From Gemmatimonadales bacterium UBA4456 (GTDB lineage: Bacteria > Gemmatimonadota > Gemmatimonadetes > Longimicrobiales > Gaopeijiaceae): a stretch of 29,764 bases of DNA. The stretch is from the NCBI GenBank assembly GCA_002390225.1, contig DGOW01000001.1, forward strand, positions 6,483-36,246, in the 5' to 3' direction. Of the stretch, positions 16,254 to 23,854 are shown piece by piece; the stretch's first letter is position 1; every line of letters begins with the position of its first letter. The notes under the pieces are model-generated. The model was given only the letters and a program-made list of their open reading frames with translations, searched no databases and was not told the origin of the DNA. The translations under genes were made by a program, and so were the position numbers.

Positions 16254-17317
16254 GGTCCCACGACTTCGAGTTGAGCCTCAACGCCGAGTTCCTGTCGGAG
16301 CGCCTGAAGATCATCGAGGGCTGGGTTCTCCAGTGGAATCCCGACCGCAGTCTTCCGCTCGACTCGCCTGGCTTCCTGCTCTCCCGGGATCAGGATTTCG
16401 TCGAAACCGGGGCGGAGCGCCCGAGTTTTGCACATCTCCGCAAAGTCGTCCATTCGTCGACAGAACTCGTCGAGCGGCATGAACCACTCGATGTCGATGG
16501 CCATGAGGGTGTGGCTGACGTCCCACCTCGTAGGATCGGCATACGGTGTGAGACCGTAGCCACCTCCCCCGATGACGCCGGTCAGAACGTCCGTCATGAA
16601 GGCGAGGCCGTATCCCTTGTACTGCCCGATACCCAAGAGTGCGCCCGCCATCGCCGCATGCGGATCATTCGTCTCGTCGCCTTCGGGTGTGAGGGCCCAG
16701 TCCCGTGGAATCGGCTGCCCTTCGGCGGCGTGCCAGGTCATCATGCCTTTCCCCGCCGTAGTGAGCGCGATGTCGAGCACGGCCGGGAAGCCGAGTCCGG
16801 TCGGCACGGCGATGCCCCAGGGGTTTGTACCGACGACCCCTTCGCGGCCACCCCACGGCGCCATCTCCGGCCCGGCGTTCGTGAGGGCGATGCCGAGGCA
16901 GCCTGCATCAGGACCGAGACACGCATGCGCGGCGCTCGAGCCGAAGTGGGTCGAATTGCGCACGACGACCTGGCCGATGCCGCACACCTTTGCCTTCTCG
17001 ATGGCGAGGCGCATGGCACGGGTCGCAGCGACGGTGCCGATTCCATTGTGCGCATCGACGAGGGCGAGCGCAGGACTCTCCTTCAGCACTTCGAAGGGAG
17101 CGGTCGGATCGATCAGTCCCTTCGAGAAGCGATCTCCGTACTTCCTCAGCTTCTTCACGCCCTGCCCATGGCCGGGATGGAAGCGAAGCTCCGAGAAGAC
17201 GAGCGCGCCCCCGAAGATGTTGGCCTCCTCCTCCGGCAGTCCCATCGCGAGCAGGACCTCGATAACAAACGTGTCGAGGCTCTCGCGCGTCACTGCAGTC
17301 ATGGGGGCGTGGGTCAT
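16232..17317 (-). CDS. Ldh_2 family NAD(P)-dependent oxidoreductase (malate/lactate/ureidoglycolate dehydrogenase type)
   Basis: A 361-residue member of the family that holds malate dehydrogenase, sulfolactate dehydrogenase, ureidoglycolate dehydrogenase (AllD) and piperideine-2-carboxylate reductase. The active-site region HPGHGQGVKKLRKYGDR (H50) and the second conserved His in RNSTHFGSSAAH (H124) are present, with the cofactor segment VGTNPWGIAVP and GQYKGYGLAFM. These enzymes interconvert 2-hydroxy acids and 2-oxo acids, or reduce cyclic imines, using NAD(P)H. A longer open frame to 17446 exists, but the ATG at 17317 overlaps the upstream stop as ATGA and begins a family-like N-terminus (MTHAPMTAVTRESLDTFV). 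An AllA homologue encoded in the opposite train makes an AllD-like activity worth considering; the sequence alone does not decide. Confidence 0.9.
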   Translation of the reverse strand: MTHAPMTAVTRESLDTFVIEVLLAMGLPEEEANIFGGALVFSELRFHPGHGQGVKKLRKYGDRFSKGLIDPTAPFEVLKESPALALVDAHNGIGTVAATRAMRLAIEKAKVCGIGQVVVRNSTHFGSSAAHACLGPDAGCLGIALTNAGPEMAPWGGREGVVGTNPWGIAVPTGLGFPAVLDIALTTAGKGMMTWHAAEGQPIPRDWALTPEGDETNDPHAAMAGALLGIGQYKGYGLAFMTDVLTGVIGGGGYGLTPYADPTRWDVSHTLMAIDIEWFMPLDEFCRRMDDFAEMCKTRALRPGFDEILIPGEQEARRVERKTAVGIPLENPALDDLQALRQELGVEAQLEVVGPWEDTTL

Positions 17318-18204
17318 CCGGTCACATCCAGGAGGTCCACGATGTTGGTGCCGGTATCCTCGAAGCTCCCGAGCTGACCGCCCGGCGCGGTCATCAGGAT
17401 CGCGATGCCGGGACCGTAACCGGCCCGCGGGCCGTCGGTAGCGCACACAACGCCGATGGCGCGTGCACCACGCAGGTAGCCGTGGTTGTAGCGACTGTCC
17501 GTATCCTCGAGTGCAACCAGGTCACCGAGCCTCAGGTCATCCAGCCCTAGCTCCGCGAGCAGTGCCCGATCCGTCGACTGCATGTGCACGCTCCCTCCCT
17601 GAGATGTCAGCCCCAGGCCGGCCCCGATCAGGTGTGGTGGTATGTGTGCAGACACGCCGAAAGCGACATGACCTTCACGCTCCTGCACGGGCAGGGCCGC
17701 CAGAAGCTGAGGAGAGATGCCCTTTAGCGTCACATCCGGGTGGTCGGTCAGCTCTAGGCCAATGCCCTCGGCCCGCACCAGAACCTGATCGCCCACGGCC
17801 ATCTGCGTACGCGCTTCAAGCGGGATGTGCACGATGACCTGCTCGGAAAAGCGACCGGACTTGCCGGTGACCACCCCTGTAGTGCCCGCAGCCCCACCGG
17901 TCATCACCTTCGCCCGGTTGCCGATGCACGCGAAGACGTTGAGCCCACGGTTCTGATTGTCGTCGGCCTGCAGAATGCTGACGCCGGGATGTATGCAGTC
18001 GGCAGCCCATCCAAAGGCCCGGTCACCGACGGACACGTTGTAGACGATCCCCCCATAGGTCGGCAGGAGGAACGGAGTGCCGTCGGAGGTGAGCCGGTAC
18101 GGTTCGGCCGGGAGTCCGGGAAAGCCAGGGTGTGCGATATGGCCAGCGACCGAGACGGCGATGAGGTCGTCGAGATTCGTGGCGAGTTCGTTGTTCATCA
18201 TCAT
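17314..18204 (-). CDS. DUF4438-like protein, paralogue 2
   Basis: A 296-residue soluble protein that I match to the DUF4438 family from memory of its pattern; its function is unknown. It shares many motifs with its neighbour: GDRAFGWA (about 60-67), HPGVSI, CIGNRAKVMTG (93-103), GVVTG, DHPDVTLK, TDRALLAELGLDDLRLGDL (211-229) and GYGPGIAILMT (262-272). No signal peptide or membrane segment is present. A longer frame to 18360 has a low-complexity Arg/His-rich extension and is rejected. The ATG at 18204 overlaps the previous stop (ATGA) behind GGGGGC; further ATGs follow directly. The invariant Cys in CIGN and the DHP and GWA motifs are candidate functional residues. The link with Ldh_2 and aminotransferase genes suggests an enzyme, perhaps a C-N lyase or hydrolase, but this is a guess. 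Confidence 0.72.
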   Translation of the reverse strand: MMMNNELATNLDDLIAVSVAGHIAHPGFPGLPAEPYRLTSDGTPFLLPTYGGIVYNVSVGDRAFGWAADCIHPGVSILQADDNQNRGLNVFACIGNRAKVMTGGAAGTTGVVTGKSGRFSEQVIVHIPLEARTQMAVGDQVLVRAEGIGLELTDHPDVTLKGISPQLLAALPVQEREGHVAFGVSAHIPPHLIGAGLGLTSQGGSVHMQSTDRALLAELGLDDLRLGDLVALEDTDSRYNHGYLRGARAIGVVCATDGPRAGYGPGIAILMTAPGGQLGSFEDTGTNIVDLLDVTG

Positions 18205-19070
18205 GCCTGCCCCCGGATGCCCAGGGTGTGTGCGATGTTCGCAGCCGGGTCGACGTCGAACTCGAGGAGATCGGCGGGACCCGTCATGAGCGTGAGAATG
18301 CCGGGTCCGTGTCCGGTCATGACCGAGTCGCCGTGGATGCAGATGCAGATGGCGACCCATCCATCCCGATACGACCGCCCGAAGCGATGGTCGACGTTCC
18401 GGATCCCGATCAGATCACCGAGGCGCATCTGATCGATACCGAGCTCGGCCATCAACGCTCGGTCCCCGGACATCAGGTCCTGATCGACGAATTCGGCGTT
18501 GAGCTCGGCGCCGGACCCCATGATGCGCGGGGGAAGCTCCATCGCGACGGGACAGTGGATCCTGCCACCGTCGACGCGCAGACCCAGGGCGTTTGCGAGC
18601 GCCGGGCTCGTCTTTTTGAATTCGATGCCGGGATGATCCTCGAGCCGTATGCCCCGACCGACCGTCCGGATCTGGATTGTGTCCCCGATCGTCATGTCCT
18701 CGAGGACCTCGGGAGCGAAGTCGACCAGGATGCGTGCGTGCTCACCCGTAACGATGCCTTTGGCTCCCCTGGCGAAGCCGGTCATCACTTCCGCCTCGTT
18801 CCCGATGCACGTCAGGTAGTGGAGGGCGAAGTCCGCTCGTTCATCCGTGTGCGCGATGGAGACGCCCGGTTCGACATGGTCTCCGGCCCAGCCGAACGCC
18901 CGATCGCCGACTCGAGCGCTGTAGATGATGCCAGACATGCCGGGTAACATCACACCCACACCGTCAGGCCAGGGTGTGTATCCGCCGCGGCGGACCGCGG
19001 GCTGACTCACCTTACCTGTCACCGCCATCTCGACAAGGTTGTCGACGTTCCAGCGAAGCTCGTCGTTCAT
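18201..19070 (-). CDS. DUF4438-like protein, paralogue 1 (first gene of leftward train)
   Basis: A 289-residue protein homologous to the following gene along its whole length: GDRAFGWAGDHVEPGVSI (55-72), CIGNEAEVMTG (88-98), GIVTG, DHPGIEFKK, GDRALMAELGIDQMRLGDL (202-220) and GHGPGILTLMT (253-263). The function of the family is unknown to me. The open frame extends to a GTG at 19154, but the ATG at 19070 has a strong GGGAG seven bases upstream. It also gives MNDELRWNVDNLVEMAVTGK, which lines up with the sister's MNNELATNLDDLIAVSVAGH, so it is chosen with good confidence. Being first after the divergent control region, it is likely to be the most highly expressed gene of the train. The 4-base overlap with its sister suggests the two are made in similar amounts, perhaps as a hetero-oligomer. 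Confidence 0.75.
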   Translation of the reverse strand: MNDELRWNVDNLVEMAVTGKVSQPAVRRGGYTPWPDGVGVMLPGMSGIIYSARVGDRAFGWAGDHVEPGVSIAHTDERADFALHYLTCIGNEAEVMTGFARGAKGIVTGEHARILVDFAPEVLEDMTIGDTIQIRTVGRGIRLEDHPGIEFKKTSPALANALGLRVDGGRIHCPVAMELPPRIMGSGAELNAEFVDQDLMSGDRALMAELGIDQMRLGDLIGIRNVDHRFGRSYRDGWVAICICIHGDSVMTGHGPGILTLMTGPADLLEFDVDPAANIAHTLGIRGQA

Positions 19071-19073
19071 GTG

Positions 19074-19078
19074 CTCCC
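19074..19078 (-). promoter_or_regulatory. Ribosome binding site deciding the start of DUF4438 paralogue 1
   Basis: On the minus strand the sequence reads CTGGGAGCAC followed by ATG at 19070. GGGAG, three bases of spacer plus context, is the strongest Shine-Dalgarno match around this gene. The alternative starts at 19106 and 19154 lack one. Confidence 0.6.
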
Positions 19079-19172
19079 AGAGGTTCGTGCGCTCGGTTTG
19101 GGCCATCGTCTCAGACGGTGCATCCGGCTCGCTTGACAGTAGCGGCAGGAGCACAGCACGTTGCGCGGCCGA

Positions 19173-19182
19173 TTGTCGACAA
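19173..19182. promoter_or_regulatory. TTGTCGACAA palindrome, candidate GntR/FadR-type operator
   Basis: A perfect 10-base palindrome in the 144-base divergent region between the two gene trains. Its form, TTGT and ACAA around a short centre, resembles sites bound by FadR-subfamily GntR regulators (consensus of the TnGTnnnACnA kind), and such a regulator is encoded in the rightward train at 23847. It overlaps the best -10 candidate for leftward transcription, as a repressor site would. No second perfect copy is in a non-coding stretch of the window. Confidence 0.4.
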
Positions 19183-19210
19183 CATACAGGCCGCAGCGCG
19201 CAGAGGCCAA
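19181..19210 (-). promoter_or_regulatory. Possible promoter for the leftward train
   Basis: Read on the minus strand, TTGGCC (19210-19205) is separated by 18 bases from TATGTT (19186-19181), a fair match to a sigma-70-type -35/-10 pair. The -10 box overlaps the TTGTCGACAA palindrome. Leader length to the ATG at 19070 would be about 105 bases. No comparable pair was found for the rightward train. Confidence 0.25.
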
Positions 19211-19214
19211 CTGC

Positions 19215-20741
19215 ATGGGATACAACGCTTTACTTGGGCGAATGGGAGAAGTAAACGACCTTTTGTGCTCCGAATCTCTTCTCAGTTGGGATGCCCGGAC
19301 CATGATGCCGTCCGGCGGATCGGACACGAGGGCGAAGCAACTGGCGACGCTGAAGGTCTTTGCTCGTAACCACCTCGTGTCGGACGAAACGCGGCGCTTA
19401 CTCGATCTCGCAGAGGCCGAGACGGCCAACCTGGCAGAGGACAGCGTCGAGCGTACGATCTGTACTCAGGTTCGTGAGGCGATCGACTACCATCTGCGGA
19501 TCCCTGCCGAGATGGTGCAGAAGCGCACCGAGATCGGGTCGAAGGGCCAGCACACGTGGGTGAAAGCCAGGGCGGACGGCGACTATGCCGCATTTGCCCC
19601 CGTGCTCGAGGAGACGCTCGCGTTGAACCGCGAGATGGCCGAGTGCATCGGATACGAGGAGCACCCGTATGATGCCCTCATGTACCGGTTCGAGCCGGGC
19701 GAGACGATCGCGTCGTTGCAGCCGTTGTTTGCGTCCCTTCGTGAGGGTCTGTTGCCACTCGTGCAGGCAATCGGTGAGCAGGAGGCGCCACGCGTCGACT
19801 TCCTCGAACGCCCGTTCCCGGTAGAGAAGCAGTTGGAGTTCGCGCTCAAGATGGCTCGCAAACTCGGCTACGATACCGATCGGGGCCGCCTGGATCTGAC
19901 GGTGCACCCCTTCGAGATCTCGTTCACTCGTAACGACGTTCGGATAACGACTCGAGTGAATGACGAGTGGATGCCGAAAAGCCTGTTCGGTACGCTGCAC
20001 GAGACGGGGCACGGACTCTACGAGCAGTACTGCGATCCCGCATACACTCGAACGCCGCTTGCCACGGACCTGATCGGTCTGTACGCCGTGGGTGGCGTGA
20101 GCTTCGGGGCACACGAGAGCCAGTCCCGCCTCTTCGAGAACCACGTCGGACGGAGTCGGGAGTTCTGGGACCTCAATTACGGAACGTTATACGACACCTT
20201 CCCAGAGCAGTTGGATGGCATCGACGTCGAGACCTTCTGGCGCGCGATCAACCGGGTTGAGCCGGGCTTCATCCGGGTAGAGTCGGACGAGCTCACGTAC
20301 GACTTCCACATCATGCTGCGCGTTGACATCGAGGCCGCGCTCATCGACGGCAGCCTCAGCGTGGCTGAGCTACCGGAAGCGTGGAATGCCAAGGTGAAAG
20401 AATATCTCGGGCTCGATGTGCCGAACGATCGACTCGGTGTGCTCCAGGACGTTCACTGGTCATCCGGTCAGGTGGGCACGTTCTGCAACTACACGATCGG
20501 TAATGTCATGGCCGGGCAGCTCTTTCACACGGCGAAGCAGGATGACCGTGTGCGTGACGGACTCGCGACGGCCGAGTATGCGCCGCTTCGCGAGTGGATG
20601 ACCGAGCACGTCCACCGGCATGGCCGGCGATATACGCGCGAGCAGATCCTTGAGAAGGCGACGGGTCAGGGGCTGGAGCCGAGCTTCTATATCGAGCACC
20701 TCTCGTCGAAGTACTCCGAGATCTACGGGCTGAACGCATGA
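19215..20741 (+). CDS. M32 family metallocarboxypeptidase (Taq type)
   Basis: A 508-residue cytoplasmic zinc carboxypeptidase that removes residues from peptide C-termini. The zinc motif HETGH is at residues 262-266 within LFGTLHETGHGLYEQ. The third ligand is the Glu of AHESQSRLFENH (E301). Other family hallmarks are the N-terminal LLSWDARTMMPSGGSDTRAKQLATL and the C-terminal HWSSGQVGTFCNYTIGNVMAGQ. Length is normal for M32 (about 500). The open frame begins upstream at 19161, but the ATG at 19215 starts exactly where M32 proteins do; AGAGG lies upstream. It is the first gene of the rightward train and overlaps the next gene by ATGA. Together with a Dpp-type transporter, it suggests that the imported compound is a peptide or carries a C-terminal amino acid. 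Confidence 0.95.
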   Translation: MGYNALLGRMGEVNDLLCSESLLSWDARTMMPSGGSDTRAKQLATLKVFARNHLVSDETRRLLDLAEAETANLAEDSVERTICTQVREAIDYHLRIPAEMVQKRTEIGSKGQHTWVKARADGDYAAFAPVLEETLALNREMAECIGYEEHPYDALMYRFEPGETIASLQPLFASLREGLLPLVQAIGEQEAPRVDFLERPFPVEKQLEFALKMARKLGYDTDRGRLDLTVHPFEISFTRNDVRITTRVNDEWMPKSLFGTLHETGHGLYEQYCDPAYTRTPLATDLIGLYAVGGVSFGAHESQSRLFENHVGRSREFWDLNYGTLYDTFPEQLDGIDVETFWRAINRVEPGFIRVESDELTYDFHIMLRVDIEAALIDGSLSVAELPEAWNAKVKEYLGLDVPNDRLGVLQDVHWSSGQVGTFCNYTIGNVMAGQLFHTAKQDDRVRDGLATAEYAPLREWMTEHVHRHGRRYTREQILEKATGQGLEPSFYIEHLSSKYSEIYGLNA

Positions 20742-21925
20742 CGACCGTCCCACGCCGACTGGCGCAGCGTGTCCAGCTCAAAGACAAGCACATCATCACC
20801 CGGATGATGGACATTGCGTCCGATCTGCCCGACGTCATCAAGCTTGGTCGCGGAGATCCCGACCTCGACACGCCTGAGCACATTGTGCGCGCGGGTCAGG
20901 AGGCACTTGCCGCTGGAGCGACGCACTACACGCATCCGATGGGTATACCGGAGCTTCGCCAGGCGATTGCGGACAACATTTTGGCGCATGGGGGCGCCCA
21001 GTACGCTCCGGAAGACATCGTCGTCACGCCCGGTGGTCAGCAGGCGATGTTCATCATCGCACTGGGATTATTGAACCCCGGTGACGAGCTCCTCATCCCG
21101 TGCCCGGGGTACAACCCCTATCTGCAGGCGGCTGAGCTCACCGAAGCGAAGCTCGTCGAGATTCGCACGTCGATGGAGACGAACTTCACCGTTACAGCGG
21201 ATATGGTGCGCGAGCACATCACGCCACGGTCGAAGGTGCTGATTCTCATCAATCCAGGGAATCCGACAGGTACCGTGATTCCACCTGACGAGGTCGAGCG
21301 GATTTGTGAGGTGGCCAAGGAGCATGACTTGATCGTCATCTCCGACGAGATCTATGCACGCATCACCTTTGACGGCCATCGTGCGCAGCCGGTCGCTGCA
21401 CTGCCCGGTATGCACGAGCGTACGATCACGCTGTCTGGGGTCTCGAAAGCGTACGCGATGACAGGGTGGCGCGTCGGATACTTCGCGGGTCCCTCCGAGC
21501 TCATGCCGGCTCTTGCAGAGATCCACCACGCATTTGCCATCTCTACTTCTGCCGTGGGCCAGTATGGTGCCCTCGCAGCGCTGACCGGGCCGCAGGAGTG
21601 CGTGGAGGATATTCGGCAGACCTTCGATCAGCGCCGTCGTGTCCTCTGCGCTGGGCTCGACGAACTGGGTATTCCCTATGCCGAGCCCGAAGGAGCGTTC
21701 TATGTCTACGCGAACGTCGCGGCGACTGGTGTGCCCGCGACCGAATTCTGTGAGCGACTCCTCGCGGAGGGGCAGGTCATGATCTTCCCCGGTAAGATCT
21801 ACGGAGACTACACGGACGACTTCGCGCGCATGTCGCTGACCCAGACAGTACCACGTATTGAGGAAGCGCTGAGACGCATGGCGGGGGTCGTCAACTCGAT
21901 TCGTGCCGAGCTCTCTGCGGCCTGA
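20738..21925 (+). CDS. Class I/II PLP aminotransferase, second paralogue
   Basis: A 395-residue fold-type I aminotransferase. Hallmarks are LGRGDPDLDTP (36-46), THYTHPMGIPELR, NPGNPTGTVIPPDE, SDEIYARI (D203) and the Schiff-base lysine K237 in GVSKAYAMTGWRVGYFAGP. It is the paralogue of the gene at 12572 on the opposite strand, with identical spacing from the start to the PLP lysine. Differences cluster in the substrate-facing loops (THPMG against TGPTG; PGYNPYLQ against PRFTSYDT), so the two probably accept different amino acids. The start overlaps the M32 stop as ATGA. A 41-base gap follows. Confidence 0.92.
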   Translation: MTTVPRRLAQRVQLKDKHIITRMMDIASDLPDVIKLGRGDPDLDTPEHIVRAGQEALAAGATHYTHPMGIPELRQAIADNILAHGGAQYAPEDIVVTPGGQQAMFIIALGLLNPGDELLIPCPGYNPYLQAAELTEAKLVEIRTSMETNFTVTADMVREHITPRSKVLILINPGNPTGTVIPPDEVERICEVAKEHDLIVISDEIYARITFDGHRAQPVAALPGMHERTITLSGVSKAYAMTGWRVGYFAGPSELMPALAEIHHAFAISTSAVGQYGALAALTGPQECVEDIRQTFDQRRRVLCAGLDELGIPYAEPEGAFYVYANVAATGVPATEFCERLLAEGQVMIFPGKIYGDYTDDFARMSLTQTVPRIEEALRRMAGVVNSIRAELSAA

Positions 21926-21966
21926 CACACATTCATTCCGAAACAAATCAGCACGGGGCCAGACCG

Positions 21967-22446
21967 TTGAAATCAGACAATCCAAATGTCCGCGGTATCA
22001 AGCACATGGCGTTCGGCGTGAAGGATGCGGCCAAGGCGCTCGAAGCCTATGCGCGTTTCCTGCATGTGCCTTCTGACACCACGATCGAGTTCTTCCCGAA
22101 ATCGAAGAATCGCGTAGCGCTGTTCTACCTCGGCGGCATCGAGTACCAGCTGTGCGAGTCGACAGTGCCGGACGGTCGGTTCGCGACGTGGATTGATGAG
22201 CGAGGCTCTGAGGGGCTGCACCACATCTGCTATGAAGTGGACGATATCGATGCGGCCCTCGCGCACGCGGAGGCACAAGGCGCAACGCTGAGGATCTGCC
22301 AGGCCTGCCAGGTCGTCGGTTCCCATCCCCACCCCGAGGGCTGGGTGGCATTCCTCGACGACGAGGCGGGTGGCATCGAGATCGAATTCATGCAGGTGTA
22401 CACGGAAGAGCAGCTCAAAGAGTACGAGGATTTCAAGGGGATCTGA
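21967..22446 (+). CDS. VOC-fold (glyoxalase / methylmalonyl-CoA epimerase-like) protein
   Basis: A 159-residue two-module vicinal-oxygen-chelate protein. Expected metal ligands are visible: H13 in GIKHMAFGVKD, the His pair in LHHICYEVDDIDAAL (H85/H86) and the terminal Glu in GGIEIEFMQVY. The HHICYEVDDI and FLDDEAGGIEIEF phrases resemble methylmalonyl-CoA epimerase, but lyases, dioxygenases and isomerases share them. A TTG start is chosen because the first downstream ATG (22006) would lose H13; GGGGCC lies upstream of the TTG. It is two bases from the next gene, so it belongs to the same transcript. Its likely role is isomerisation or C-X bond chemistry on an enolisable intermediate of the pathway. 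Confidence 0.8.
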   Translation: MKSDNPNVRGIKHMAFGVKDAAKALEAYARFLHVPSDTTIEFFPKSKNRVALFYLGGIEYQLCESTVPDGRFATWIDERGSEGLHHICYEVDDIDAALAHAEAQGATLRICQACQVVGSHPHPEGWVAFLDDEAGGIEIEFMQVYTEEQLKEYEDFKGI

Positions 22447-22448
22447 GC

Positions 22449-23363
22449 GTGGATCCGGTGCGCGATTTCGTCGGCTATGCGGACAGCCCACCGGACGTCC
22501 GGTGGCCGGGTGGTGCGCGGCTGGCCGTGAATTTCGTCCTCAACATCGAAGAGGGGTCGGAGTACTCGGTCGCAGATGGTGATGGTCGGTCGGATGCGGC
22601 ACTCTCGGAGGTAGCGACGCCCCGGGTTCCTCGTGGAGATCGAGACCTCGGGGCCGAGAGCATGTTCGAGTACGGGAGCCGTGTCGGCTTCTGGCGCATC
22701 CATCGGCTATTCCGGGACAGAGGGCTGCCGCTCACAGCGTTCGCCTGTTCGGTGGCCCTCGAACGGAACCCTGAGATCGCGCGGGCCATCCGGGAGAGTG
22801 ACTGGGATGTGGTCGCGCACGGCCGCCGCTGGGTGGAGCACTATCTGCTCGACGAAGAAACCGAGCGGGAAGAGATCGCCCGAGCATTCACGTCGCTATC
22901 CGAGCTCTTGGGGCGGGCTCCACAGGGGTGGTACTGCCGGTACGCACCCTCGACTGCGACGCGTCGGCTCGTGGTCGAACACGGCGGTTTTGCCTACGAC
23001 AGTGATGCGTACAACGACGAGTTGCCGTACTGGGTGACGGTCGGTGACGAGTCGCATCTTGTCGTGCCGTACTCGCTGGCGACCAACGACGCGAAGCTGG
23101 TGGGAGGGCCGCTCGTAACCGGACGTCAATTCGGCGAGTTCCTGATCGACGCCTTCGAGGAGCTGGCTGCAGAGGTCGACGTGCATCCGCGCATGATGTC
23201 GATCGGGATGCACGCCCGGATTCTTGGCCAACCCGGTCGGATTCGAGGGCTCCGGGCATTCCTCGACCACATCGAGGGCCGTGACGATGTGTGGGTCTGC
23301 CGCCGTGGGGATCTCGCTGCGCACTGGCGTGACGTCGTGCCACCACCGCCTGGGGCATCATGA
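22449..23363 (+). CDS. puuE: PuuE-type allantoinase / polysaccharide-deacetylase family hydrolase
   Basis: A 304-residue NodB-fold hydrolase of the PuuE branch. PuuE opens the hydantoin ring of allantoin and, unlike AllB, is reported not to need metal. Family phrases are RDFVGYADSPPDVRWPGGARLAVNFVLNIEEGSEYS at the start (written here as separate motifs: VGYADSPP, WPGGARLAVNFVLN, EEGSEYS), RDLGAESMFEYGSRVGFWR (65-83), VVAHGRRW (121-128) and GGFAYDSDAYNDELPYW (179-195). The TFDDG motif of metal-dependent deacetylases is replaced by the IEEG version, as expected for PuuE. The start is a GTG two bases after the VOC stop. The 3' end overlaps the AllA-like gene by ATGA. That pairing supports a ureide-type substrate, although the ring or amide attacked could differ from allantoin. 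Confidence 0.82.
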   Translation: MDPVRDFVGYADSPPDVRWPGGARLAVNFVLNIEEGSEYSVADGDGRSDAALSEVATPRVPRGDRDLGAESMFEYGSRVGFWRIHRLFRDRGLPLTAFACSVALERNPEIARAIRESDWDVVAHGRRWVEHYLLDEETEREEIARAFTSLSELLGRAPQGWYCRYAPSTATRRLVVEHGGFAYDSDAYNDELPYWVTVGDESHLVVPYSLATNDAKLVGGPLVTGRQFGEFLIDAFEELAAEVDVHPRMMSIGMHARILGQPGRIRGLRAFLDHIEGRDDVWVCRRGDLAAHWRDVVPPPPGAS

Positions 23364-23854
23364 CCCTCACGCCGACGGCGCCGGATGCTTCGGCCTTCGC
23401 GGCCTACGGCGCGTTCATCGAGCCACCGCATGACGTGGGAGATCGGGCGTTGTTCAGCCAGTGGATGGAGCCGGTGCTGGGGCGAACACAACAGTGTCAC
23501 CTGAATCGTGTGGCGTGTTCGACGTTGCCGCTCACGGTGGATCTGGTTGAGTGCCACCCCCATGCAGCTCAGCTCTTTCTGCCGATGGGCGAGGTGTCAC
23601 GGTATCTCGTGACGGTGATGCCCTCGGACGACTCGGGCGCTCCGGACCCGACTCGCGCTCGAGCCTTCATCGTGCCGGGGTCGATGGGCGTCGTCTATGC
23701 GCCGGGTACGTGGCACACCGGGATCGCTGTGCTCGACGCCGACGCCAGCTTCGCGGTGTTCATGTGGCGAGGTGGGGATGACGATGATTTGTTTGTGTCA
23801 CTCCCACCGCTGGATGTCGGTCTTTCCGAGAACGCGCAGGCAGACCATGCCTGA
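23360..23854 (+). CDS. allA: AllA-type ureidoglycolate lyase homologue
   Basis: A 164-residue cupin-like protein of the ureidoglycolate lyase family, which splits ureidoglycolate into glyoxylate and urea. Family features are AFAAYGAFIEPP at the start, the motif LVECHPHAAQLFLPMG (65-77) with its histidines, the spacing PDPTRARAFIVPGSMGVVYAPGTWHTGIAVLD (in parts: RARAFIVPG, GVVYAPGTWH), and FAVFMWRGGDDDDLF near the end. It overlaps puuE by 4 bases and the GntR gene by 8 bases. No allantoate amidohydrolase (AllC) or allantoicase is in the window, so the enzyme may receive an analogue of ureidoglycolate from another route. Confidence 0.82.
   Translation: MTLTPTAPDASAFAAYGAFIEPPHDVGDRALFSQWMEPVLGRTQQCHLNRVACSTLPLTVDLVECHPHAAQLFLPMGEVSRYLVTVMPSDDSGAPDPTRARAFIVPGSMGVVYAPGTWHTGIAVLDADASFAVFMWRGGDDDDLFVSLPPLDVGLSENAQADHA

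Noticed and set aside
15947..17377. A 476-codon open frame on the plus strand
   Set aside because: It is antisense to the M24-like and Ldh_2 genes, both well supported by motifs; long antisense frames are common at this GC content.
17318..17446. N-terminal extension of the Ldh_2 gene
   Set aside because: The extra 43 residues are Arg-rich and overlap the upstream gene; the ATGA junction at 17317 gives a normal family start.
18205..18360. N-terminal extension of DUF4438 paralogue 2
   Set aside because: The added residues are His/Arg-rich shadow sequence of the upstream gene; the sister protein supports the start at 18204.
19133..19138. TTGACA as a -35 box for the rightward train
   Set aside because: No -10-like hexamer lies 16-19 bases downstream.
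22449..23854. Reading the cluster as an ordinary allantoin degradation operon
   Set aside because: Allantoate-processing enzymes and uricase-pathway genes are absent, and peptide transporter, M32, aminotransferases and DUF4438 are not part of that pathway.
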